DNA of 64,000 bases from Piezodorus guildinii (taxonomy: Eukaryota; Arthropoda; Insecta; Hemiptera; Pentatomidae), in the NCBI GenBank assembly GCA_023052935.1, contig CM041297.1:46376417-46440416 (forward strand). The letters run 5' to 3'. Below the pieces are notes generated by a model. That model was not told the origin of the DNA, made no database searches, and saw only the letters and a program-made list of their open reading frames with translations. Each line of letters opens with the position of its first letter. Within the stretch, counting starts at the first letter, position 1. Positions 1 to 9,762 of the stretch are shown here, one piece after another. The position numbers were made by a program, and so were the translations under genes.

Positions 1-2
1 AC

Positions 3-62
3 ATCCCTGACATAACTTGGCGTAGACTGAAAAGGAGTTGGATGAGGGACCTCCTAGCCTAA
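3..62 (+). pseudogene. Jockey-type LINE ORF2, last 19 codons (cut by window edge)
   Basis: Reading from base 3 gives IPDITWRRLKRSWMRDLLA and then TAA at 60-62. This matches the C-terminus of the other Jockey ORF2 copies in the window, which end in a PPRRLKRxWPRDLL-like string. Only the end of the ORF is visible because the window starts here, so I cannot say whether the upstream part is intact. The sequence differs from the young Jockey pair, so it belongs to a separate, older subfamily. The 3' untranslated tail follows directly and ends in poly(A) near 199-211, which supports a retrotransposon 3' end in the plus orientation. Confidence 0.7.
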
Positions 63-202
63 AATAATAGTTCCTGTTTGAATGTCAGGAGGATGCACCA
101 CTGGGTGCTGTCTCCCTCATGCCTAACCATGCCTTGTTTAAAAAATCCCATTTGCTTTTTGTAAACATTTTACAGGTGCAAATAAAATCATTAATCACAA
201 AA

Positions 203-233
<31 letters not shown>

Positions 234-234
234 T
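63..234 (+). mobile_element. 3' UTR and poly(A) tail of the Jockey-type LINE, running into (TA)n
   Basis: After the stop codon about 130 bases of non-coding sequence lead to AATAAA at 180-185, then an A run (199-211) and a (TA)n tract to 234. A poly(A) tail extended into a TA microsatellite is a common fate of retroposed tails. No downstream target-site duplication could be paired because the 5' end lies outside the window. Confidence 0.6.
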
Positions 235-269
235 CTTTTTTTATGCAATTTTTTGTGTTTTTTTGTTCA

Positions 270-508
270 GCATCCTATACCCAAGCTCCAGGGTTCAAAA
301 CTGCAGGTGGCCCTAGGATTTTTTAATGGGAGTAAAAAATCCTTAGTTATGCCGTCCTTCGGAGGGGACGTTAAAAAGTGGTCCTGAGCCTGTGCGATGT
401 CAGGTAGTCGTTAAAGATCCCTGTCCTACTTAAAGCTGGATAGGCAAAATTTAGGACTCCCACTGTAGCATCGTCTGATTAGGTACAGCAGCATAAAGAG
501 AAGTTATT
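270..508 (+). mobile_element. SINE-B copy (head truncated)
   Basis: It shares the SINE-B body: a box B-like stretch around GGTTCAAAAC, then CCCTAGGATTTTTTAATGGG, GTCCTTCGGAGGGGACGTTA and CATCGTCTGATTAGG. The tRNA-like box A part is missing. At least ten other copies of the family are in this window on both strands. The tail is fused to the end of a Jockey-B LINE fragment. Confidence 0.75.
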
Positions 509-577
509 TTTTTATTTATTTATTGATATTTACAACTATAATGGTTAATACATCAAGTAAATTAGCTGTGTGTCTTT
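509..577 (-). mobile_element. Jockey-B LINE, extreme 3' end only
   Basis: A T run is followed by ATTGATATTTACAACTATAA and TACATCAAGTAAATTAGCTG. The same start is seen at the 3' ends of the Jockey-B copies at 17552, 41005 and 47490. Only the last 70 or so bases of the LINE are present, so this is a heavily 5'-truncated insertion. Confidence 0.6.
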
Positions 578-584
578 TAACACA

Positions 585-790
585 AAACAGTAATATAGAT
601 GTATAATATACCGTTGGATAGCTAAAGAATTTAGAAAAATGTTATTCAATACACGGAATTGTAAAGGTTAATGGAAAGTAACAAAAAGCCGACAAAACTA
701 ACTGATTGTTGTAGATAAAAATATAATAGATTAAATAATAAAACACATGTTTCTATCGAAACTTTATATAATTCATTTTGGTTTATTATT
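585..790 (+). repeat. Family Z fragment
   Basis: The stretch contains ATATACCGTTGGATAGCTAA and an AAAACACATGTTTCTAT segment that match the second half of the longer Z copies at 2875-3715 and 37622-37920. It is non-coding. The Jockey-B tail sits against its left side. Confidence 0.6.
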
Positions 791-999
791 TTCAATAATA
801 ATCCTTTGTAATTGAGCAAAAAAAAAATTAAGCTCCTTCCCCCCATGAATAAAAAAACATGAATTATTAACCATACACGGCGTCTGTTTGGATAATAAGG
901 TCGTGGGGTTGTTTATCATAAAAATGTTGGCCGATATGCTACAGCGTGGCTAAAGGCGGAAGCTATTAATCTAAAGCGAAAATGTGAAATTCCATTACG
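791..999. other. Unassigned AT-rich sequence
   Basis: I see no gene, repeat family or structured element here. Confidence 0.4.
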
Positions 1000-1029
1000 A
1001 TGCAAACGTCTAATAATATATTAGGCTAT

Positions 1030-1300
1030 GTCAATAGGGCGAGGCATGAATATATAGGACGCCGTGGGCAAACTTACTATCTGGAGGAAGCGATAATGTG
1101 GATGGGCGCCAATAAAGGCGGGGAGGGAAATGGGGTACGTGCGCCCCCCCCCCTCCCTGCTGTATTTATATATAATACCAGCTGCACTGCGCCCCTGTGC
1201 GCGGCACGTAGGCCTTCTTCTATACCCCTCTATACCGGCGCCCTCATAAAGCAGGACGCTGTTTCCCATTCCTACCCCGTAGTCAGGATACAGCCAATAA
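1030..1300. other. GC-rich island in AT-rich surroundings
   Basis: This is the most GC-rich non-LINE stretch on the left side. It has a C run (1143-1152) and the string GCGCCCCTGTGCGCGGCACG, with a TATTTATATATAATAC box-like stretch in the middle (about 1164-1180). A 112-codon frame on the plus strand crosses it but resembles no protein I know. It could be a promoter or the remains of an unknown element. I cannot choose between these. Confidence 0.3.
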
Positions 1301-1603
1301 AAAGTATTATTAAGAAAGGGGATATCTTCTGGTGGTAAATATAAAAATAAACATGTCTTGAAAAATATTCTCTGTATAAATTTTACGATCGTATGAATAT
1401 AAAACGATATAAAAATAGCGATTACCTATGAATACATCATAATTATAACGCATCTTTCTCCACAAATAATCCAGAATTCCCAACTGTGACTAAACGATAA
1501 TAAATATGCCACAAACGCAACTGCTGACACAGGAGACCTAAAATTTCAGTCCTAATAATTTAATAAAAATTCACAGTAAACCTGACATTTCACATAATAA
1601 ATC
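1301..1603. other. Unassigned AT-rich sequence
   Basis: I see nothing recognisable between the GC-rich island and the duplicated segment. Confidence 0.4.
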
Positions 1604-1952
1604 ATTGACAATTTTACTAATAAAATCGTTAAAGTCACAATTCCTAAAAATAATATCAATTCAAATGTTTCTGTGCCTCCTTTGAATAAAAAAAAATTAA
1701 TAACCCATGAAACCGTCCACAGCTCCTGGTTACGTTTACTACCTCAAATAGGTTCTCGAAACCCACAAAACTCCCTCGACAAAAAAAAAAAAATAATAAT
1801 AATAATAATAATAAATTAAAAAACAATAATAATAATAAATCAACCATTGACAATTTTACTAATAAAATCGTTAAAGTCACAATTCCTAAAAATAATATCA
1901 ATTCAAATGTTTTAGTGCCTCCTTTGAATAAAAAAAATTAATAACCCCATGA
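1604..1952. repeat. Local direct duplication with (AAT)n between the copies
   Basis: A segment of about 107 bases at 1604-1710 is repeated nearly exactly at 1846-1952, an offset of 242 bases. Both copies contain TAATAAAATCGTTAAAGTCA and a TGCCTCCTTTGAATAAA end. Between them lie unique sequence and an (AAT)n tract (about 1794-1840). A tandem duplication of a roughly 242-base unit with an incomplete second copy is the simplest reading. Confidence 0.85.
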
Positions 1953-2467
1953 GAGCCATAATTTATGAAATGGTAATAAAAGAAGGGGAAGTTATGAAAA
2001 TGTTAAATGAGACTCTAAACAAAAATATCCGGAGCTCTTAAATCATGGAGCCGGCAAAATCACTTTTAATATTGTTAACCGCTTTTATTTTTGCTCCAAA
2101 GGTAAATCACATTTTCCTTCATTAATGTTCCAAAGTCAGAAGTCTGTTTCTTTATACTACTTTCATTCCCCAGTTTTCATTTTGTTCTCTTTTTTCAGAT
2201 GAGTTTTCCCTTTTTTTTTTCTTTTACCCTTTTTTTGTGTTGGAACTGACATTTATCAGAGGGTGAAATATTGGGCAATAGCGTTCTATAAAAACTGCCT
2301 GGTTTATTTTATGCTATTAAACATTTTTCTGGAATTATTAACATTATTTTCTGATCGGAAGAGTTGAAACTTAAATAAATTTATACATATCTTTTTCTTT
2401 ATTGAAATATATATCAGTAATAATTATATTATTATATCTTGAAAACTAGGCTTTTAGGCATTGAATG
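1953..2467. other. Unassigned AT-rich sequence
   Basis: There are several T-rich runs but no element or gene that I can support. Confidence 0.4.
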
Positions 2468-2752
2468 ATCTTCTAAGACATTATTTGAAATACTACCATA
2501 ATAATGTGTTAATCCTTATTATTTTACTAAAATCCTACACATCTTATTTCAAATTAATACCATATTAATGAGTGATTCTTGTTATTTCATTAAAATCGTC
2601 TAGCATACTTCACATTCCCGTTTCTTAACTTCACCTGTACCACATCGTATTACTACTAAATACACATTTGAAATAAGATGCGGACGATTTTAATAAAATA
2701 ATTAGGATTAACACATTATTATGGTAGTATTTAAAATAATGTCTTAGAAGAT
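2468..2752. mobile_element. Long-armed inverted repeat (MITE-like hairpin)
   Basis: The arms at 2468-2554 and 2666-2752 are each 87 bases and match as reverse complements with about six mismatches. They begin ATCTTCTAAGACATTATTT. The 111-base spacer contains a further weak direct copy of part of the arm (TGTTATTTCATTAAAATCGT). This would fold into a long hairpin. It may be a non-autonomous DNA transposon, but no target-site duplication is clear. Confidence 0.75.
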
Positions 2753-2874
2753 AAAGCAAAGCCTGATAACGTATTGATAAACATCTTAATAAATAAAATG
2801 ATATGTTCTAAAGATTTAATTTATCATTTTTGTTAAATAATAAAGACATACTGTCTTACAAATAAAATTAAAAT

Positions 2875-3715
2875 CTGGTGCGGGCAACACACGACTTTCA
2901 CTTATCTCCGTTTCAAAAATCGATTGAAGAATTTTCAAATTCAGTTAGAGCATTGAATTTCTATAGAAACATGTGTTTTATTAAAAAATCTATTTTATTA
3001 TTATCTAAAATAATTACTTAGTTTTATCGGCTTTTCATAACTCTCTATTAACTTTTAAAAGCTTGTGTATGAGATAATATTTTTTTCTAAAATATTTAGC
3101 CTTCCAACGGTATATCATACTGTTCTTATGTTCAAAAACGAAAAATTGAATTAAAAAAATATTTTTTTCTGTTTTCTCCATTAGTTGGGTATCGAATTCA
3201 TTCAATTTATATATTTACCTGTTTTTCATCAGTAGTAACAAGATAATATATTTTATTTTTATAGAATCAACAAAATTAAAGGTACTTTAGAAGAAGACAA
3301 TTTAAAATATCGGCATTTAAGCCCTTTCAGACTATTTTAATCAGAATGAAACCTACGCGATATTGAAGCCTATTGAATTTTACATCGATATAGTGAGTTT
3401 AATCAAAATCGTCAGAACCGTTTTTGAGAAAATCATAAGAAGGTGCAATATGCAAGGTATAAAGTGGCTCTTCTGGTTAGCCGATTTTGATGAAAAAGTA
3501 TTTGTTACACCTCGGGCGTACAATTGTCCTAAATATGAAATTTCAATCTTATAGGACTTACTGTTTCCGCCAGGGAGTCACCACACAAACACAGACCTTT
3601 TTGCGGGAGTTGGTAATTTGGACTCAGGGACCCTAAAACGTGTATTTCCGTTGAAAACTGGAATTGGAAAATTTTCACGATCTCAATACTTTCCCTTACT
3701 ATACATAGTAAGTGA
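2875..3715 (-). repeat. Family Z, near full-length copy
   Basis: It runs from TCTGGTGCGGGCAACACACG at the left to a CAATACTTTCCCTTACTATA end at the right. The same ends and interior recur at 32433-37920 (split by a LINE), 25785-26715 (split by a SINE) and 60131-60935. It is about 0.85 kb. Translated in all frames I see only a short chance ORF, so it is non-coding or non-autonomous. I see no hairpin or CTRR end that would make it a Helitron, and no inverted termini. The class is unknown. Confidence 0.7.
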
Positions 3716-4139
3716 AAGTAATAATTGCGAATAGTTCTTTTTTTTAATCAATCTAATCATGAATATGTTATCAGCAACACAACGAAGTAAATTTCATTCA
3801 CTGGCTGGATGTGGTTTGTCATAATTATTAAACTAATAACTGACTCGATAGACGACGTCCTGTCTTAACTATGGCTTGGCGAAATCGGTCAAGACGTTCA
3901 CACGTGATGCGATGACCGAGGAAAAAAGCGATTATTTTATTTTATTTTTTTTTACATATATATATACAGAAACATTTATGTTTACATAGAAACACCTGGG
4001 TTTTTTTTTTTTTTTCAAAATTTTTGAATAATATGAAGAGAAACTCTGAAGAAAAAGATAGGGAGAGGAAATAGTGATAATACTGAAGTAAAAGGGATCT
4101 TAAAAAAGGGAAAAGTAAAATCAACTACTCTCAAATACT
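3716..4139. other. Unassigned; short repeat shared with 4770-4800
   Basis: A segment around 3880-3925 (CGAAATCGGTCAAG, then GATGCGATGACC) recurs at about 4770-4805. The two sites bracket the CR1-like LINE fragment. Otherwise there is T-rich sequence and a short (TA)n. Confidence 0.35.
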
Positions 4140-4620
4140 TGAGAGTTGAAAACTGCATCAAGGTGCACACGACGAATCTCCGTATAAAAATAGTCGAAGG
4201 CATGCCCTGCGAAAGGAGGATGCGAACCTGGTCTTCAGCGGAAGCATGTTGAGCTCTCTCGCTGCCGCGGCGTGAAATGCATTTCTCAAGGCCTCGGTTC
4301 TGCATGCAGGCAATTTGAATACGCCTTGCATCCTCTCGCCCTGTACCTTGATGAATTCGCTTCTTAGTTCTTCAGGGACCCCTGAATCAAGTACTTAAAC
4401 GTGCTAGGCACATAAGATTGATGCGGCGAAAATCTTTGACACGAAGCCAGCCTAATTCTTTCATATATGGTGTTGTATGCTCATCCCTTATAGCATCGAA
4501 AATGAATCTATAGCGGTGTTGAGACTTCTGTGGATTCTGCCGTCCTCAGAGTCAGAAATGTCTATGTATACTAAATCACAATACCACAAGAGGGCACAAT
4601 CTTCCTCTTAATCTCGGGCA
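4140..4620 (-). pseudogene. CR1-like LINE reverse transcriptase C-terminus, decayed
   Basis: On the minus strand several frames join into the pattern of a CR1-like ORF2 end. In order they show YCDLVY, then LGWLRVKDFRRINLMCLARL-like text, then FKLPACRTEALRNAFHAAAA and an ELNMLP string, which corresponds to the usual R-H-R-T...SF..AA..WN.LP block. Stops and frame changes break it. It is GC-richer than its surroundings, as a young insertion would be, but it is clearly dead. No polymerase motif (FADD-like) remains. The family assignment is from memory of the C-terminal pattern and is moderately sure. Confidence 0.6.
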
Positions 4621-4814
4621 GCAATAAGCGAGAGAGAGAGATTATTATTACCTTAAAATATTAACTAAAAACACCAAAACACAAAACTTAACGGCCTAGT
4701 AACTTTTCTCATTTTTTCTTTCATATGATTCTTCTCCTGACTTTTATAAACTTAACAAAAAATAATTAACGAAATCGGTCAAGCTGATGCGATAACCAAG
4801 TAAAAAGGGGGATT

Positions 4815-4902
<88 letters not shown>

Positions 4903-5339
4903 TGAGTGAGATTTCCTGTAATCAAAACCATGGATCTAAAAAGCTCGAATGATCTACAGCATGGGGTATTCCCCATTCATGCAATATATTTCTATGAATT
5001 TGCTAGTTATCATTTGCTATGTTAGGGGGAGGAGGGATCTTAGGAAGTTAAGTTGTATGTGAAAGGGGACAGGCGCTTTCAGAAATATCTAGTTAATGAT
5101 TCAGAGTGGTGTTAATGGATTTTAGCCGGCTAATGGTCCTTGGTAAGGTCCGCTGGGCCGGGCAAAAACCTTGTGCATTCTTCATGAACCAGTTACAGTT
5201 TTTAACGCTTTCATCAGTGTCATGTCCCGGGTCGGATTATGTCGCTTAAGATCTTACAATTCTATAAACCTTTATTTTTTAATTGACATCCTAAAATAAG
5301 AGTTTCCGTGTGGGCGTTAAATTCTTTATTTTTTTATAT
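4621..5339. other. Unassigned sequence with (TA)n(GA)n microsatellite
   Basis: A (TA)n tract at 4817-4882 passes directly into (GA)n to about 4910. The remainder shows no recognisable gene or element. Confidence 0.5.
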
Positions 5340-5640
5340 GAAATTGAGAAAGTTAAAACCAGGTAATTTTATAATCCTTATTATCTTAACTTATAACTAT
5401 GTAACATTGTTAATTGTTTTTTTTTTAAATACCTCTTATTAATTTAAATTTGTGTGCAATAATTTAAATGTTGTTAAAAAGGACACCTAGCTTGTAATAC
5501 TTTTTTTTTTTTTTAAATATTTTGACTCACTTCACTAGAGTTGTTTTTTATGCAATTTGGAATTGCTGATTTCTACTTGTAGAGTCCTGTTGATGGGAGT
5601 GAGATTCCGAAACGTTGAAATGATGAATGAATAACAAAGT
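5340..5640 (+). mobile_element. Penelope-like or similar element fragment with hammerhead-like motif
   Basis: The segment shares AACATTGTTA and the sequence leading to GAGTCCTG with the inverted-repeat element at 9049-9762. At 5587-5616 it carries CTGTTGATGGGAGTGAG and then ATTCCGAAACGTTG. The stem would be GGGA with TTCC, using one G-U pair. No flanking inverted repeat was found here. Confidence 0.45.
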
Positions 5641-5887
5641 AAGAGTTTGGAAGAAATATATCAGCCCTAGTATCTGCCTCTGATATATAACTTCATAAAT
5701 ATAACTTCATTTTTTTTTTTTTTTTTTGCTCAGAAATAAAATTATAATAGTTTGGCAAAGGTAATGAAATTTTGGAAATTCATATTTTTTGTTATAAAAA
5801 TTCTATACCTATATGCCATATTCATTAAGTTTTTACAATACAAACCTTACTCTATCTGCCATAGAAATTATTTCTATCGAAAAAAAA

Positions 5888-5971
<84 letters not shown>

Positions 5972-6361
5972 CTCAGTACTGTGAAAAGTTAATGAATATG
6001 GCATCTGAATATAGAATTGTTATAACAAAAATTATTAATTTCCGAAATCCATTACCTTTGCTTGGTTAAAATGTTAATAAAAAAATAATCAATTTGTTTG
6101 CCTGAATCCTTTATTCTTTCTTTGATTTAATAAAAAATTGAGTATAAACTCATAATTCTGTGCTCAGATGTCATAATGGTATGAGTCAATTATTCATGAA
6201 ATAAGAGTTTTTTACATTCTGTTTATATGTGTGCCGTTCGTTTATAATTAAATAATGACAAAATCTCGTGTTTATCATTCAGTTTATAAGTAAAAAACGT
6301 ACTAGAGTGTCATTTGTTTATGTTTATAAGATAGCTAAATGTCATTCCTGTATCTTTTACA
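5641..6361. other. Unassigned AT-rich sequence with A-run and (TA)n
   Basis: An A run (5880-5905) leads into (TA)n to 5969. An A run followed by TA could be the old tail of a plus-strand retroposon, but I cannot recognise a body. Confidence 0.4.
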
Positions 6362-6432
6362 GTACAGGATGTCATAGGCTTACGACGAAGGGTAAAGGTA
6401 ATTTGGTGGGATTTGTTGGAATTGATCTCTTC
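6362..6432 (-). mobile_element. Jockey-B LINE fragment (RT C-terminal region)
   Basis: The bases GTCATAGGCTTACGACGAAG and the following TGGTGGGATTTGTTGGAAT match the 48160-48210 part of the longer Jockey-B copy. Only about 70 bases are present, with no tail. Confidence 0.5.
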
Positions 6433-7560
6433 CATACCTGGAGGTGACTGAAGTGGGTAAATTCTATGCTAAGAAGGCAAAAGATAATAAATAAAAAAAA
6501 TATATAACTCACTTTTTACAGAAATGAGAGTTTGAAAACATTCCAGAGTGTCATTCGTTTATGTTTATAAGACAGCTAAATGTCTTTTCTGTTTCCCTTT
6601 CAGTTTAAGAGTAATCAACTCTAACCTGGTGCAAATAAACAAACCACATTCTAAACTTAAGCGAATAGACAATCCATAATGTGAAAAACTTTTATTTCTA
6701 GAAAAAGTGACTTGTTTTGTAATCGGAGAAAAAAATTTATTATTTATTGTCATTAAGGCGGGAAGTACATTTTTCTCATTTTCCTATCTTCTCCCAATAT
6801 ATTAGGAATTATCACGACTTTTATGCAAACAACCCAGAATACGTCAGCAAATGGGAGTCTTAGTTAATATCCTTTTTACAAAAATTGTTTTGAATTGTCA
6901 TAAAATAGAAATAGCTCTGTCCGTGGTCGATCCGTTTTTGTTTGAACCACAAGCGAATAACAGAACGGTTCTCAACTGTCTGAGGTTCTTTTCAGTTCTA
7001 CTGATTAGAGAATACAGAAACCAATGTAACGCTGGAGTACAATATAACTATTGTAGATAGTAAACTACATTATAATGCAATTATTCAGTTGAAGTCAGAG
7101 AATTTAAGAAATTCTCTAAAAAAACTGAAGTAATCCATTCTAGAAAGAAGAAATATAATCAATTAGCAGTGAGAATGAATCCATTCCAAGAATGTAAATA
7201 TGCGAAGGGTAAGGTGTTAGTGAATGATGGGATTTAAATTTGAAGCGAGGAAAAAAACAATTAATATTCAGTAGCAGGCTTCCTTTCTTCAAGGCTTCTT
7301 TATGGATTCCAAACACGCTCTCATTTACAATGGCTACAAAGGCTCAACTTTTTGAAAGTTAGAATAGGAAATATTCGGACCGAAAAATTGTGAAGGTGTT
7401 CCTAAACCTCTACCAGTTATGACGCAAAGATTAAAATATGGATCGACGAAATCTGTTTCTTCTATACCAAATGAATCATGAAATTTAGTCTTTTATATAG
7501 TTAACAAACCTTCGTAATAATGTAACCACTATAATCAAAATGATCAACAAAACCGATGAC
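6433..7560. other. Unassigned AT-rich sequence
   Basis: A segment near 6308-6360 (GAGTGTCATTTGTTTATG, then TTATAAGATAGCTAAATGTC) recurs almost exactly at about 6545-6597. This points to a local direct repeat offset by about 237 bases. Short frames here look like no known protein. Confidence 0.4.
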
Positions 7561-7566
7561 CTAATT

Positions 7567-7881
7567 TCAAATTTTTACTTCTCTTAGCACTGAGTTTGTC
7601 ATGATGTTTGTATTATCTGTATTGATGGCCAATCCCACGATCTCGCATTGTATCAAAAGTTCCTCAATCTTATCATTAATTTCCGTTATTGAATTGGCAA
7701 AGATAACAATATCATCAGCGAATCTCAGGTTTGATAAATAGTTCCTATTCAGATGTATGCCTTTTATTTCTTTTAACTTCTTGAAGATATAATTGAGTAG
7801 ACAATTAAACGAAACTGGGGATAGCAGGCATCCCTGTTCAACTCCTCTTAAAATTTTAATTGCTTTATTGTTTCCTTCCAA
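7567..7881 (-). pseudogene. RTE-like LINE reverse transcriptase core, inverted 5' part
   Basis: The 104-residue frame has the RT signature in order. GVEQGCLLSPVSFNCLLNYI is equivalent to motif B, LRFADDIVIFANS is the catalytic FADD at about residues 53-56, and the GLAINTDNTNIMTN block follows. These are typical of RTE-clade non-LTR elements. There is no endonuclease and no N-terminus. It lies head to head with the plus-strand C-terminal part of what looks like the same element, starting a few bases away at 7882. That order fits an inverted 5' segment made by twin priming during insertion. It is not functional. Confidence 0.75.
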
Positions 7882-8361
7882 TAATCTACTCAGGAAGAAT
7901 AAATATGGGATAGAAAAATACTGGAGTTTAAAAAAAGTCCTCCAGCATTGCTGGCTAGAATCCCGGAAACTTGTGTATATCCCGTTATTTTATATGGGTC
8001 GCAGCCTTGGTCTACGACCAGGAAAGACAACATAAAACGTTCAAGTACACAGCTTCAATTTTCTATAAGTATACTAAATATTAAAAGAAAAGATCGTATC
8101 AGCAAAAAAAAAAAAAAAAAAATCCTCAAAAGCTTAGCGAAGGAATCCCATATATTGAAATGGATGTGGGCAGGCCATGTGGCTAGGCTGGATCGCAGAA
8201 GATTGTCTAAAATTGCTACCGAGTGGATTCCAAGGGAACGAATGAGATGGCGAAGACTACTGACGAGGTGGAGGGACGAATTAGAGAAAGTAGTGGGGGA
8301 TTGTTGGGCAACAGTGGATAGAAATAGACAAATGTGTAATAATGTGACAAAAATATCATGA
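7882..8361 (+). pseudogene. RTE-like LINE C-terminal part, sense orientation
   Basis: In sequence order the frames give KYGIEKYWSLKKVL, then CVYPVILYGSQPWSTT, then WMWAGHVARLDRRRLSKIAT, EWIPRERMRWRR and TRWRDELEKVVG. This is the thumb and C-terminal pattern of RTE elements. An A run at 8105-8120 and a frame change mark decay. The catalytic part is not in this strand but in the adjoining inverted segment. The 3' UTR follows to about 8540. Confidence 0.75.
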
Positions 8362-8634
8362 ATACATTCTAGTTTGAACCAGGTAAGAAATGTTTTATTT
8401 TACGTATATTGTAAGTTCTAAAATGTAAATAGAAATATGAATCAAGAAGAGAAAAATTTGTTAAAATTTGAATACTAGACTTGTACCTCCCAAGAGAGTG
8501 GCTTATTGTTCTGTTAAGGACGAAATAAAGCTATTATTATCATTTTATAGTCAAACAGAGCCGGATCTGATTCAGTTGAGCCAGAATTTACAAATCTTTT
8601 CACTCGAGATAGAAAAGTTTGGTAAAATGTAGGA

Positions 8635-8929
8635 CAATGGTTCCCAGCCAATGGTCCGTGGACCCCTGAGGGTCCGCAGATGATGCCCAAGGGGTCTTCG
8701 AGATGTAACTGGAAAGGAAGTTTAAATCACCAAAACGACAAATATTTGTAAATCCTTGGCTTAAAAAAAAAAAATTAATCATGGAATACACAGGCGAATT
8801 CTACATTCTAACTGATATAATTAAGGCAAGCTATAATATGATATAATTTATTTAAATTTTCTTTCCAGTTACATCCCGCGGGTATCATCTGCTCCTAGGG
8901 GTCCACGGACCATTAGCTGGAAACCACTG
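8635..8929. mobile_element. hAT-like MITE
   Basis: The ends are inverted repeats: CAATGGTTCCCAGCCAATGG on the left and, read as reverse complement, CAGTGGTTTCCAGCTAATGG on the right. Similarity continues through GTCCGTGGACCCCT and GATGTAACTGGAAA. CAGTGGTTCCCA-type ends are typical of hAT transposons. It is 295 bases with no ORF. The flanking 8-mers (ATGTAGGA and TCTTAGTA) are only weakly alike, so the insertion is old or the duplication has decayed. Confidence 0.75.
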
Positions 8930-9048
8930 TCTTAGTAAGAACATTTACTCACGAAAGAAGAAAAAAAAAAATCAGCAGCATTCCACAGTCGTATTAAACA
9001 AAAATTGAACATAATAAAAACAGTTTAAACGGAAGATTGCAATATATC

Positions 9049-9166
9049 AAATAATTAGTTCGTTTCTAAGTCTTCCAAAAACAGTATTCAGCTTAATAAC
9101 AATTTTGATTTTGAAAAACCTAGGAAATAGAAAATTAGTTTTAATAGAAAAACAATCTCTCTCTCA

Positions 9167-9257
<91 letters not shown>

Positions 9258-9762
9258 TAAAAACTACCATAAATTATAAAACAGATTCAAAGCACCTTAG
9301 TTCTCACTATGCAGATGCAATAGGAAAGTTAAAATTGTAAATCTTACATTATTGACCTATATTTAATAATAAATCAGTTTGTACTTTCTACAGTAAAATG
9401 GATGACCCTAATCCATAAGGGGCCAAAGAATATGTGAGTTTAGAAGGGTGTTGTTCCTTGTTGGTAATTTAAAAAAACAAACAATTTTAACAACATCCAT
9501 TATAAGCAAAATTTTAATTAAAAATGGATATTTTAATTTTTAAACAACTCAGGTAAATATAATGTTTATGTAACATTGTTATATATATTTTTTATAATGT
9601 TTTTAATTAGTATACAAAATAGTTGCCCTTTGATGATAGTTGATAATTTGTTGATGTATTTTAGTGAGTCCTGATGATAGGGAAGGCCCCCGAAACGTTA
9701 ACTCGTTTAAAGTTTATTGAAACAAACTGTTTTTGGAAGACTTAGAAACCAACTAATCATTT
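9049..9762 (+). mobile_element. Inverted-repeat element carrying a hammerhead-like motif
   Basis: The terminal arms at 9049-9085 and 9726-9762 match as reverse complements over 37 bases with two mismatches (core CTAAGTCTTCCAAAAACAGT). Inside are a (TC)n(TA)n tract at 9156-9252 and, just before the right arm, CTGATGATAGGGAAGG and CCCCCGAAACGTTAAC at 9671-9700. The interior resembles the element at 5340-5640. No protein is encoded. A Penelope-like origin is an inference from the motif and the inverted layout. Confidence 0.6.
9671..9700 (+). ncRNA. Hammerhead-like motif, copy 2
   Basis: CTGATGA, one extra T, a GGG/CCC-based stem and then CGAAACGTT. The core strings match hammerhead positions CUGAUGA and GAAA, but the extra base before stem II is not canonical. 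A self-cleavage site was not identified. Confidence 0.35.

Larger units (their letters stand above)
7567..8545 (+). mobile_element. RTE-like LINE insertion with inverted 5' end
   Basis: The inverted block (7567-7881), the sense block (7882-8361) and a 3' UTR ending near AATAAAGCTATTATTATC make one insertion. The ATTATT-like end is what RTE elements usually have instead of a long poly(A). I could not pair a target-site duplication with confidence, so the outer limits are approximate. Confidence 0.6.

Noticed and set aside
1000..1338. 112-codon open frame
   Set aside because: It crosses a GC-rich island, has an overlapping frame on the other strand and no recognisable protein pattern.
2875..3715. 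Family Z as a Helitron
   Set aside because: One end begins TC, but the other lacks CTRR with a preceding hairpin and no A-T target junction is consistent.
9671..9700. Calling the recurring motif a canonical hammerhead ribozyme
   Set aside because: An extra base precedes stem II and neither stem III nor a cleavage site can be drawn with confidence, so I call it hammerhead-like only.
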